Positions 53,379 to 63,906 of a stretch of 64,000 nucleotides of DNA are shown one piece after another. Origin of the DNA: Tupaia tana (taxonomy: Eukaryota; Chordata; Mammalia; Scandentia; Tupaiidae); the NCBI GenBank assembly GCA_026018925.1, contig JAKSZU010000006.1, forward strand, positions 127,177,592-127,241,591. Direction: 5' to 3'. The notes beneath the pieces are model-generated. The model was not told the DNA's origin. It worked only from the letters and a program-made list of their open reading frames with translations, and did no database searches. Position numbers and translations under genes: made by a program. Each line of letters opens with the position of its first letter. Position 1 is the stretch's first letter.

Positions 53379-54580
53379 ATGATAAGATGTTCACTTGCAG
53401 GGAAAAGATCAAGAAGACTGAGACAAGCTACCTGAAAAGCTCTCAAGAAGTCAAAGGAATAGGCTTGATGATAGGTTACAAATTCCTCAAACAGAACAAA
53501 GAAAGTCAGACTAAAAGGATGGTTAAGGAAGACATTTAGGGGTAAAATCAGTAGGATTTAAAAATGAACTGTGTATGAGAAATAAAGGAAATGTGAAGGA
53601 TGAGAATGGCTTCCAATTTTCCAGTATGAGTTGAATAGATAAATTGTGCCATTCATTGGCATTTTTCCAGTTTTAGTATTATTATTATTTTATATATTCA
53701 ATCACTATAAATAACTTAGCTTGGAAAGAGAACTTACCCAACTTGAAATACACCTCAGACCAGGCCAGCTTAGAATACTATGAATGTTATCAACAGGTAA
53801 TAAATAATTTCTGTTTCCCACAAATGTCTTACTTCTCTACTTTTTTCTCCCTAATTTCCTTCCCTACACTCTTTGCTTCTCCCACCATCCTTTCACACTG
53901 TCTCCAGTGTCCATAACTATTTTCAATTCTTTTATGTTCTCCAATCTTTTAGTCTCTACCATAGAGTACAGACAGTTGGTGTATATTAAGTGGAGACATA
54001 CAATGTCTCTCTTTCATAACCTGACTTGCTTCACTCAGTGATAAATCTTCCATATCTGTCCACTTTCTATCAAATGCCAGGGTCTTGTTGGTTTTTATAG
54101 CTGAATGGTATTCCATAGACTATATGTGCCACACTTTTTCAACTTATTCATCTGTTCATAGACATTTGGGTTGCTTCCATGCCTTAGCAATCATGAATAA
54201 TGCTGTAATAAATATGCACGTGCAAGCACTTTTCCAACTGAGCATTATACTGTCCTTTCAGTAGATACCCAGGAATAGAATTGTTGGATCATATGGTAAT
54301 TCTATTTGTAGGTTTTTGAGGAAACTCCATATTGTTTTCTACAGTGGTGGACCAATTCACATTCCCACCAACAGTGTAGGAGAGTTCCCCTTTCACCACA
54401 ATCCCTCAAAAACTTGTTTATTTTTTTTTATTTATTTTTTTTAATCTTCACCATTCTGACAGGCTTTAGGGGGTATCTCATTGCAGTTTTAATCTGCATC
54501 TCCCTTATGATGAGGGATGTTAAGCATTTCCTCATATGCTTTTTGGCTGTTCGTATGTCTTCTTTAAAAAGTTTTTTTTT

Positions 54581-54840
54581 GGGAACCAGCAGTTAGCATA
54601 AAGGCTATGTCGCTGGACTCCCATGTAGTCAACCGCGATTCGCGTCCCGGACCCGGTGGCTTAAAACTCACACCAGATGCATGTGCGTGCATGCCCAAGA
54701 TCCCGAGAGGAGAATGGAGGAGGAGGGATTGCGGCATGATCATCCCCCCGGGGGGTGATTTCTCGCTTTCTGTCTCTATGTCTCTCTCTGTCTGTCTGGC
54801 GAGCGCACGCGCCCTATAGCGAAAATCTCTCAAAGAAAAA
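54581..54840 (+). mobile_element. Type A SINE in L1 ORF2
   Basis: GGGAACCAGCAGTTAGCATA head, CpG-rich GCGAGCGCACGCGCCCTATA end. The flanks AAAAAGTTTTTTTT and AAAAAGGTTTTTGTT form an imperfect duplication. Confidence 0.92.
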
Positions 54841-55283
54841 AAAAAGGTTTTTGTTCAGCTATTTTCCCATATTTTAATTGAGTTAATCATTTTTTTTTTT
54901 CAGGTAAGCACTTGAGTTCCCTGAGTATTCTGGTTATCATCCCTTACCTGAAGCATAGTTTACAAAAATATTCTCCCATTCTGAAGTCTGTCGAGTCACA
55001 CTAATTACTGTATCTTTTGCTGTGCAGAAACTTCTTAATCTGCTGTAATCCCACTTGTCTATTTTTGGGATTATTGACTGTGCTCTGAGGGTCTTATTTA
55101 AGAAGTCTTTGCCTACACCAACGTCTCCCAGAGTATCCCCAGTGTTTTCCAGCAGTAGCTTTATAATTTGCAGTCTTAGGTTTAGATCTTTGATCCATTT
55201 TGAGTTTTTATTTTAACGGTGAAAGATGAGGATCCAGTTTCATCTTTCTGCAAGTGGATACCCAGTTTTTCCAGCACTGTTTG

Positions 55284-55634
55284 CTAAAAAGGTTTCCTTT
55301 TCCCACTGATTGACTGGTATCCTTTGTCAAAAATCAACTCATTGTATTTCTTGGGGTTTATTTCTGGGGTCTGTCTTCTGTTCCATTGGCTTACCTGTCT
55401 TTGTGCCAATGACATGTTGTTTTGATTTAGCAGAGTTTTATAATATATTTTGTGGTCATGGAGTGAGATGCCACCCACTCCACCCTTTTTGTATAGAACT
55501 GCTTTGCCAATATGGAGTCTTTTATGACTCCAGAAGTATTCTATGACTGTCTTTCCTAGACCTGTAAAAAATGTCTCTGGTGATTTGATTGGAATTATGT
55601 TAAATACGTAGATTAATTTCGGTAGAATTGCCAT
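55284..55634 (-). pseudogene. L1 ORF2 C-terminal remnant
   Basis: 116 open codons with MAILPKLIYVFNIIPI, YFWSHKRLHIGKAVLY and GGISLHDHKIYYKTLL, the conserved stretch after the L1 reverse transcriptase. It opens and closes at mutations, so it is a relic of ORF2. Confidence 0.92.
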
Positions 55635-55906
55635 TCTGACTATAATAATTCTTCCAATCTAGGAACATGGGATGTCCTTCCACTTTTTTTAGTCATTTTC
55701 ATAGTTTTCCTTGTAAAGGTCTTTGACTTCCATGATTAAGTTTTATCCCTAGGTATCTTATACCTTTGTGGCTATGGTAAAAGGGATTATTTTCTACATT
55801 TTTACCTCAATCAGCTTGTTGTTCATATGTAAAAATGCTATCGATTTTTGGATATTGATTTTGTATCCTGCCACTTTTCTTTATTTATTTATTACTTAGA
55901 GCAGTT

Positions 55907-56453
55907 TATCTTTTTTTTTTTTTTTTTTTTTTTTTGGAGAGGTTTTTCACTATAGGGCGCGTGCGTTCGCCAGACAGACAGAGAGAGACATAGAGACAGA
56001 AAGCGAGAAATCACCCCCCAGGGGGGATGGTCACGCCGCAATCCCTTCTCCTCCATTCTCCTCTCGGGATCTGGGGCACGCACGCACACGCGCCCGGCGT
56101 GAGTTGTAAGCCACCGGGTCCGAGACGCGAACCGCGGTCGACTACGTGGGAGTCCAGCGACATAGCCATTACGCTAACTGCTGGTTCCCCAGTTTATCTT
56201 TTTTTGAGAGATTTTTGCTATAGGGCAAATCCATTCAACAGAGATACAGAGAGAGACAGAGAGACAGAAAGCGAGAAGTTACCCCTCGGGGGGATGACCA
56301 TGCCACAACCCATTCTTCTCCAGACTCCTCTCAGGATTTTGGATCCACACATACATGCGCTTGATGTGAGTTTAAGCCACCAGTTCTGGGACTTGAACTG
56401 TGGTCAACTACATGGGAGTCCAGTGATGTAACCATTATGCCATATTTTGGTCC
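55907..56453 (-). mobile_element. Type A SINE pair, one nested in the tail of the other
   Basis: The outer copy (head at 56453) has the duplication ACTTAGAGCAGTTT at 55893-55906 and 56454-56467. Inside its T-tail, a younger copy (55917-56189) has the duplication CAGTTTATCTTTTTT at 55902 and 56190. Both are on the minus strand. Confidence 0.93.
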
Positions 56454-56565
56454 CACTTAGAGCAGTTTTTTCATAGACACCTTTGTGTCTTCTATGAATA
56501 CTATCAGGTCATCTGCAAATAAAGATATTTTCTATTCTTCTTTCCCTATTTGAATGCCTTTTATA

Positions 56566-56778
56566 TTATTCTCTTCCGATTGCATCAGCTAAGACTTCCA
56601 GCACTATACTGAAAAGGAGTGGATGAAGTGGGCAGCCTTGTCTAGTACCAGTTTTTAGTGGAAAAGTGTTCAGATTTTCCCCAGTCTGTATAATGTTAAC
56701 TATTGGTTTTTCATATATAGCTTTTATTGTGTTGAGAAATGACCCTTCTATGCCAATTTTGCTAAGAGTCTTAATCAT
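56566..56778 (-). pseudogene. L1 ORF2 reverse transcriptase remnant
   Basis: 70 open codons with ANIIQTGE-like [16 protein letters not shown] and [19 protein letters not shown], which is RT motif around the T-R-Q-G-C-P-L-S/H-P signature. The catalytic Y-A-D-D lies downstream outside this open stretch. Confidence 0.93.
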
Positions 56779-57722
56779 GAAGGTTGTTATATTTTGTCGA
56801 ATGATTTTTATGCATCAATTAAAATGATCATATGGTTTTATCTTTCTTTTTGTTAATATGATATATCACATTTATGGTTTTGCATATGTTGAAGCCCCTT
56901 TGCATCCCTGGAATAAAGCCTACCTGGAGTGATGAATAATCTTTATATGTTGTTGGATATGATTTGCAAATATCATGTTGAGAGTTTTTGCATCTATATT
57001 CATCAGAAATATTGGTTTGTAGTTTTCCTTTTTTGTCATATCTTTATCTATTTTGGGAATGAGAATGATGAAGGTTTTATAAAATGAGTTTGGGAGTATT
57101 CCTTCCTTTTGGATCTTTAGAAATAGTTTGAGTAGAATGGGGTTATCTCTTAAAAAGTTTTGTAAAATTGAGAAGTGAAGCCATTAGGACCTGGGCTTTT
57201 CTTTGTTGGGAGGTTATTTATTACTGATTCAATATCGTTGCTTGTTATGAGTCTATTCAGGCTTTCTATGTTCTCCTGATTCAATCTTGGTAGATTATAT
57301 GTGTCCAGGAATTTGTTCATCTCCTTCATGTTCTGTTTGTTGGTATATAGTCACTCATAGTATCCTCTAATGATGTTTTGTATTTTCATTGCAAATCTGA
57401 TTAATCTGGTTCTTTCTTCTTCTTAATCAGTCTAGCTAATAGTCTGTCAATCTTGTTAATCTTTTCAAAGAACCAGCTTTTGCTTTCATTTATTTTCTGT
57501 ATAGTTCATTTATTTTCTATTTATTTATGCTCGAATCTTTATTATTTATTTTCTCCTGGCATTTTCTTTTATTTTTTGGTTGTTGTTGTTCCAATTCTCT
57601 GAGGCATGATGTTAGGTTGTCTATTTGCCACCTTTCCATCTTTTTCTTATGCACATAATGGCTATGAATTTCCCTCTTCTGACTGCTTTTGCAGTGTTCT
57701 ATAGATGACGGAAACTTGTATA

Positions 57723-58040
57723 TTAATTAACATTTAGTTCCATAAATCTTTTGATTTCAGTCTTAATTTCTTCATTACTTGAGAACTCATTCAGGAGTAG
57801 GTTGTTTAGTTTCCATGTGTTCATGTATTTCCGAGGATTTCTCCTGGAATTAATATCAAGTTTAATTCCGTCATGATCAGAGAAGAAGCTGAATATAATT
57901 TCTATGCCTTTTAATCTGTAGAAGCTTGATTTGTGCCCTATCATATGGTCAATCTTTGAAAAGGTTCCATGGGGGGGTGAGAAAAATGTGTATTTTGGGG
58001 TTCTAGGGTGGAAAGTTCTATAGATACCTGTTAAGTCCAT
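57723..58040 (-). pseudogene. L1 ORF2 endonuclease C-terminal remnant
   Basis: 105 open codons with MDLTGIYRTFHPRTPKYT, FSKIDHMIGHK and FFSDHDGIKLDIN. The S-D-H motif corresponds to the catalytic histidine region of the apurinic-type L1 endonuclease. Confidence 0.93.
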
Positions 58041-58700
58041 TTGATTTATGTTATCATATATCTATATGATATTGTAAAGAGATACTGTATCTCTTTACTT
58101 ACTTTGTCTCGATCTGTCTAATGGAGATAATGGGGTGCTGAAATCCCCAATGATTATAGTGTTGCAACCTATCTTTCCTTTTGGATCTAGCAGTCTTTTC
58201 TTCCTGTATTTTGGGTGCTCCTGAGTTGGGTGCATAGATGTTTATCAAGTGTTATGTCTTCATGATGAATTTACCCTTTTTACTACTATATAATTCCCTT
58301 TGTCTCTTCCTACAGTTTTTGTCTTAAAGCTTACATAGCCTGAAATCAGTATTGTGACTCCAGCCCTTTTTTGATTTCCGTTTGCATGGAATACCTTTTT
58401 CTAGCCTTTCACTTTTAGTCTATGTATGTCTTTATCCACGAGGTACATTTCTGGTAGGCAACAGATCATTCCTGTTTTTTTTAACCATTCAGCCAATCTG
58501 TGACTCTTGATTGAAGAAATTAACATTCAACATTACTATCGATATTTCTGGACTTGTTACTATCATTAAGTTAACCATTTTCTTGGTCGTTTTTTGCTCT
58601 CTTCTTTCTGTCTGTCTGACTTTAGTTTTCCTGGTATAGCACTCCCTTAAGAACTTCTGGAAGAGCTGCCCTGAGGTTGGTAAATTCTTTCAGGTTTTGT

Positions 58701-59000
58701 TTATCTGAGAATTTTTTTTATCTTTTTTTTTTTTCCCATATGAAGGATAATTTTGCCAGGTATAGTAGTCTTGTTTGAAATTGTTTTGCATTTAATACTT
58801 CGAATATATTTCCCCATACTTTCCTTGCTTGCATTGCTTCCGATGAGAGGTCCAATATTAACCTGGTTGGATATCCTTTGCATGTAACTTGACGTTTCTC
58901 TCTTGCCAATCTTAGTATCTTGTCTTTGGCTGTTGTTTTGGCCAATCTGGCTATGATATGCCTTGAAGAAGATCTTGGGTTGATTCTGTGTGAGATCCTT
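58701..59000 (-). pseudogene. L1 ORF1 C-terminal remnant
   Basis: LAREKRQVTCKGYPTRLIL, ARKVWGNIFEVLNAKQFQ and AKLSFIWE are the C-terminal domain of L1 ORF1, the RNA chaperone. It matches the plus-strand L1 at 30000-30300, so both come from related families. Confidence 0.9.
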
Positions 59001-59001
59001 T

Positions 59002-59273
59002 CCCTTTTTCTTTCTTTTTTTTTTTTTTTTTGGAGAGGTTTTTGCTACAGGGCACATGCGCTCACCAGAGAGTCAGAGAGAGACAAAAATCGAGAAATCA
59101 CCTCCCAGGTGGGATGGCCACACCATAATCCCTTCTCCTCCATTCTCCTCTCGGTATCATAGGCACGCACTAACACGCGCCCAGCATTAGTTTAAGCCAC
59201 GGCATCCAGGATTAGAACTGCAGTCAATTACATGGGAGTCCAGTGATGTAGCCATTATGCTAACTGCTGGTCC
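59002..59273 (-). mobile_element. Type A SINE in L1 ORF1
   Basis: GGAGAGGTTTTTGCTACAGGG, body and head ending AACTGCTGGTCC. The duplication CTGTGTGAGATCCTTT / CTGTGTGGAATCCTTT is at 58986-59001 and 59274-59289 (14/16). Confidence 0.94.
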
Positions 59274-60226
59274 CTGTGTGGAATCCTTTGTATTTCTTGG
59301 GTCTGGATATTTGAATGCCTCTCTAGGTTTGGAAAGTTTTCTTGTCGGATTTCATGGAATAGATCATCAATCCCCTTATTATTTTCTCTTTGTTTTATTT
59401 ATTTACATATTTTAACTTATTTAGTTTTCATCAGAGATAGAGATATTGATTACCCGGATGTTTGGGCACTTAATGGTATCTAATATTTCTCATATATTGT
59501 CCTCATTCTTAGTTATTTTCTGAGTCTCTTTAATAATTTTTTTTCTAGGTCAGAATTTTTGTCTTCTACATTTGAGATTCAATCTTCTGCATGATCTGAT
59601 TTGATTTAATACTTTCAAAGGAGGTTTTGATTTCCTGTATTACAGTCTTAATCTCTAATAATTCCGTTTGGTTCTTTTTTATGGTGTCTTTCTTCTTTCA
59701 AACAGTGAAAGAACTTCCTCATCTCCTAGAACTCATTGTCTCTTTCCTCTAGCATCTTCTGAAGTTCATTATCATTTGCTCTTGCATCTCATTTAGTTTT
59801 GTCACTCTAAATCTTCTGAATTGTTTATCTGACATTTCCACAAGTTCCATAGTATTGCCTGTGGATGATGAGGAATTGATGTTTTCCTTGGGGACTGGGG
59901 GAGATATTTTCTTGGTTTCTAATATTTCTTGTGGCTCTATGATGGTTTCTAGTCATCAGGTGAGTTACATGTTTCTTCCTTATTTCTGCAAGTTAATTCT
60001 GAGTGTCCAAAGGTGATCAGGAGGAGATGGTGATCAGTGATCTCTATGAAGTTCTACCTCCCTGATGGTCACCCAGCAAGCTGCATTGTTGTCTCTGTTC
60101 CTCGATAACTCAAAGTTCTCCCAGTTTCTAAAGAACAGGTGCAACTAGGACTGAGCTGCAGAGCTTCAGTTGAGAAATAATGGGCACATGCCGTGCACTT
60201 CAGGAAATGCTAGTATGAGAATGCAG

Positions 60227-60534
60227 AGGTGTGTAGAAGGGGAAGAGTCACAGTTTCTCTGCAGCTCAGAGTCCCCGCTGTTCAGTACACCTAGGCCTAT
60301 CGGAGCAGATGTTCTGATGGCATGGGGAATGGGGGAAGACAGGCTTCTCCAAGTCTCAGGTAACGCACCTGAGAGTTTAAAGGTGTGTAGGGGAGGGGAT
60401 AAACCAAACTCTGTAGCACCTGCTCCCAGCCACCAATGGCTCTCTGTGCAGCAAGGCCATCTGGGGTGGATGTCCCAATGGTGCAGGGAGCAGAGAAAGA
60501 TGGACTTCTCCAAGTCCGTTGGCATTTAAACAAA
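60227..60534 (-). repeat. Two 154-nt tandem units of L1 5' UTR
   Basis: The word AGGTGTGTAG starts at 60227 and 60381; GACTTCTCCAAGTC-like words end both units. The units are about 65-70% alike by eye. They lie at the 5' end of the minus-strand L1. Confidence 0.85.
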
Positions 60535-60540
60535 AGACTA

Positions 60541-60942
60541 GATGTAGATGTGACCACAAAAAGATGTTCAAGTTTTATTACATCAACTTTGACAGAATGA
60601 TGGCTAAATAAGTTGGGATACCATTACAATAGGTCTTTAGATTCCAAAAATGAGGTCAAATTAACAATTTGAGCATTGGTGGTGGTGGTCAAACTGTGAA
60701 TATTTGTACAACACAGTCCAGAGAAAATGTTTAGTTTCAGGCCAAAGTTGAGGAAAAGCTTCAGCAACTTAAATATTTTAGGAGCAGATATAAGAAGAAT
60801 CCACAAAGGAAAGTGAGAAATATTTTTCAGGAGGTAGAATAAAAGAAAGAACAGAGGGTGATTTGTCAGAGTAGAAAGGGATCTTGAAAGTGACCAATTT
60901 GTACCTTCTTCTCACTAGACTAACAGTTAAAACAAAAATACA
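60541..60942. other. PLCZ1 intron, nothing recognised
   Basis: No feature could be supported. Confidence 0.5.
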
Positions 60943-61150
60943 AGGGCTGGCCTCGTGGCCTAGTCGTAAAGCAGCTAGATCCCATGTAGCCAACCCTGTG
61001 GTTTGAGTCCCAGCCCCAATGGCTTCAAAAACACACTAGGCATTTATATGTATGTGTTCCAAATCCTGAAAAGATGGAGAAATGAAGGAAGAGGGATTGT
61101 GGCTATCCATACCCCACTGGAGGTGTGCTCTATCTCTTTCTCTCTCTTTC

Positions 61151-61191
<41 letters not shown>

Positions 61192-61245
61192 ACTCTCACT
61201 CTCATCTCTCATGAGTGCATATATTCTTTGGCAATAAAAAAAAAT
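60943..61245 (+). mobile_element. Type D tRNA SINE with (TC)n/(CTCACT)n
   Basis: GGGCTGGCCTCGTGGCCTAG head, GGTTTGAGTCCCAGCCCCAA, CAAATCCTGAAAAGATGGAG, a TC run and CTCACT repeats at 61185-61205. The best-preserved type D copy here. Confidence 0.82.
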
Positions 61246-61789
61246 ACAAAAAGGATTCCAATATAATAACAACATCATAAGGTAAGCTCAATATTTGATG
61301 CTTTGCCAGATCCTAGAAAAAGTGCCAGCCAATGAGTTTTGGCTACATCCAGTGAATTTTGGCTACCACTGTAGGCTCCTACTGCTGACTCACAAAATGC
61401 CAAATAGCCATGAGAAAAGTCATCTACATACTTCGCTGGCACTGTTTCCTGCCTTGACCAGGACTGTTTCAGTCCTATCTGTCTTTGATAATATCTCTTT
61501 CACATCGACTGTTGGAAAACAGCCCTCGAACCTCTCTTTCTCAGGTGGGATAAAATAGACTGGGCCTGCAGCAGATGTTGGTGATCTCCAAATCCTGTGA
61601 TATCACAAAAGTGGAAGAAGGAGCTGAGTACGAAGCAAGAGAGGCACCTCCGAAGGCCCCAGTTTCCTACCGGACAGCAGATCAAGCAGAGCAGGAAAGC
61701 ACTCATCAGCCAGCTGGGCCAGCAGAGTTTCATTAAGTAATAACATAAGACACAAGGGGGAAAAAGACACAGTAAACCCATGGGGCCAG
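61246..61789. other. PLCZ1 intron, GC-richer unassigned block
   Basis: 61300-61750 has balanced composition and partly open frames on both strands (for example 61500-61886 minus, which runs on into a SINE). It matches no family I know; an old LTR is the likeliest explanation. Confidence 0.4.
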
Positions 61790-62053
61790 CAGGTGGTGCA
61801 GTGGTTAAGGTGCTGGACACTTCCACCTGGCTAACAGAGGTTCGAGTCCTAGACCCAGTAGCTTGATGTTCACACATCAGGCACATGTGTGTGCATACCC
61901 AAAATCCTGAGAGGAAAATGGATTAGAAGGGATTGTGGTGTGGCCATCCTCCCTAGAGGGAGATTTTTCATTTTCCTCTCTGTCTCTATGTGACGAGCAC
62001 ACCTGCCCTATGGCAGAAACAAAATAAATAAATAAATGAATAAATAAATAAAT
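61781..62053 (+). mobile_element. Type A-like tRNA SINE
   Basis: GGGGCCAGCAGGTGGTGCAG head, GGTTCGAGTCC, body, CCCTATGGCAGAAAC and (AAAT)n tail. Confidence 0.88.
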
Positions 62054-62654
62054 GACATGATAAACACAGCTAAGGCCAGCTAAGTACTTACCAAATTCCA
62101 GAATAGGAACTGAGATGGTTCATCTAGTTCTAGGAGTAACTAGTTAAACATAAAAAGAGATCATACCCACCCTCCCTACTTATTTAAACATTGCACGAAT
62201 AGATACACTCTAAGATAGGATTGCTCATAACTAAGTGAGTGAGAGAACGCAAAAGCAACCAGAGATTTTTCAGAAGATTCAGTGACATTTTCAAAAAGGA
62301 AGCCAAGGTTATAGAATAAGAAAGAGGTTTTGAAAAGCCTTTACAAATGGAAACAATAAATTTTAGACAACTGCTTTTGCTCTCAATGAAATTATATAGG
62401 TTGTAATAAAACAAAAGATGAAAGATGCCATAATTCGATAAGGGAATGGAAGAATGGAACTGGGTAGGATATAGAAGGAGATAAAAAGGAAGTAATATGA
62501 AGTAAGTAACAATTGGGGGAGGGAACTAATCATGCAGGAAAAAATCTACATCTACATTAAAATCAGTAATAAATGAAATCAAATGCAGATTCTGAATCAT
62601 CAGTGTAGACAATGCATTTTAAAGCTCTCCCAACATGCAGAGAAAGAGAACATG
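62054..62654. other. PLCZ1 intron, nothing recognised
   Basis: No feature could be supported. Confidence 0.5.
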
Positions 62655-62935
62655 GGGCCAGCCACTGCCTGGTGGTTGAGGAAGTTGGATCCCACATCAC
62701 CACCTGGGCTGTTGAAGTCCCAGACCATGGCTTGAAAACATGCTGGGTGCATGTACGTGCATGCCCAAAATCGTGAAAGAAGGGAGAGAAAGAGCAGGGA
62801 TTGTGGCGTGACCATTCCCAATGTGCAGGGAGATGGGGAAGGGTGCTTTCTCCCTTTCTCTCTCTTTCTCTGTCTCTATCTGTCCCTCTCTGGCAAGTGC
62901 ATGCCCTTTCTACCAGTTTCATTTGTTTGTTTTAA
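62655..62935 (+). mobile_element. Type D tRNA SINE
   Basis: GGGGCCAGCCACTGCCTGGT head, TTGAAGTCCCAGACC, CCAAAATCGTGAAAGAAGGG, TC-rich run and TCTGGCAAGTGCATGCCC end. Confidence 0.72.
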
Positions 62936-63351
62936 AAAGAAACAAAGAACATGACAAAGTTGGCACAAATTAGTAGACATGGAAGACAGATACTAGAGAA
63001 AAACATATGGATATTTTTCTAAGTAATCAATTATGCTCAGAGACATAAGGAAGAAAAAAATCTGAGCTACAAAACTGAATTATGAAGATTAATGACAAGA
63101 AAGTAGCTCCTATAATTTCTTAGTAAACTTCTTTGAAGTTAAGGGAGGAAGCAGCATGTACACAGGAAATTAGTGGGCCAGCCTCTCAACTCTCCATCAC
63201 AATAGTAAATGCCTAAATACAGTGGAATAGTACCAATAGGCCTTCAGAACAAAAGGTTTTAGCCTCTATATTTGTAATTCACAGGCACATAAAAATACAA
63301 CAGAATGACAATTTTTTAGATATGGAATGATGCTGACAGAACACCCATCAG
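62936..63351. other. PLCZ1 intron, nothing recognised
   Basis: No feature could be supported. Confidence 0.5.
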
Positions 63352-63510
63352 TTTGGTACATGTGTGTGCATGCTCAAAATACCGAGAGGAGAATGAAGGA
63401 GAAGGTATTGTGGCATGGCCATATACCCTGGGGGGGGGGGGGTGATTTTTCATTTTCTCTCTGTCCCTCTCTGTAACTCCAGCAAGAGCATGTGCTCTAT
63501 AGCAAGTTTC

Positions 63511-63542
<32 letters not shown>
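63352..63542 (+). mobile_element. Type A SINE, 5' truncated
   Basis: It starts in the body (GGTACATGTGTGTGCATGCTC), without the tRNA head, and has a G14 run at 63430, CTCTATAGCAAG and an A run of about 31. Confidence 0.88.
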
Positions 63543-63545
<3 letters not shown>

Positions 63546-63547
63546 TT

Positions 63548-63802
63548 GGATCCAGCAGATGGTGTAATAATTATGTCATTGGGCTCACACATAGTCGACC
63601 ACAGTTCAAGCCCTGGACCAGATAGCTTAGAACTCATGTCGGGTGTGTGTGCACGCATGCCCAAAGTCCTGAGAGGAGAATGGAGGGGAAGGGTTTTGAC
63701 ATGGCCATCCCCCTAGGGGGTGATTTCTCACTTTCTGTCTCTCTATCTCTCCAGCAAGCACACATACCCTATAGCAAAAATCTCTCTAGAAAAAATAAAA
63801 AA
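63548..63802 (+). mobile_element. Type A tRNA SINE
   Basis: ATCCAGCAGATGGTGTAATA head, GTTCAAGCCC, body and CCCTATAGCAAAAATCTCTC end. It ends about 105 bp from the PLCZ1 exon donor. Confidence 0.88.
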
Positions 63803-63906
63803 AGATTAAAAGAAATTGAAAAGAAATTAAAGCAAACAATGGAATTCAAAACATTAATGTACACTATTTAGTTATATATTAACCCCAAAAAAGTTATGCA
63901 TCTTAC

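Larger units (their letters stand above)
52530..53665 (-). mobile_element. L2 element, 3' half, minus strand, split by SINE
   Basis: Antisense L2 order: TTATTCATTCAATTAACCTA with AAGCATGTACTTTGCATCTG, then GACAAGCAGGGGATAAAGAT, GGGCAGGTGAAGAAAGGCAG, GACCAAAGGCTGGTTAGAAA. After the SINE: CAGTAGGATTTAAAAATGAA and GAATGGCTTCCAATTTTCC. Confidence 0.7.
53800..60540 (-). mobile_element. Long L1, near full length, decayed, minus strand
   Basis: On the minus strand: 5' UTR with two tandem units (60227-60534), ORF1 (about 58.6-59.9 kb), ORF2 (about 54.1-58.5 kb) and a 3' UTR at about 53.8-54.1 kb. Frames are broken by stops, and SINEs sit at 54581-54840, 55907-56453 and 59002-59273. It fills half of the PLCZ1 13.95-kb intron and lies in the same orientation as the gene. 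The 3' boundary is uncertain. Confidence 0.88.

Noticed and set aside
60166..60529. 119-codon frames on both strands
   Set aside because: They are the tandem 5' UTR units of the L1. Open frames on both strands reflect composition, not coding.
62563..62922. 119-codon minus-strand frame
   Set aside because: It is a type D SINE read backwards plus flank.
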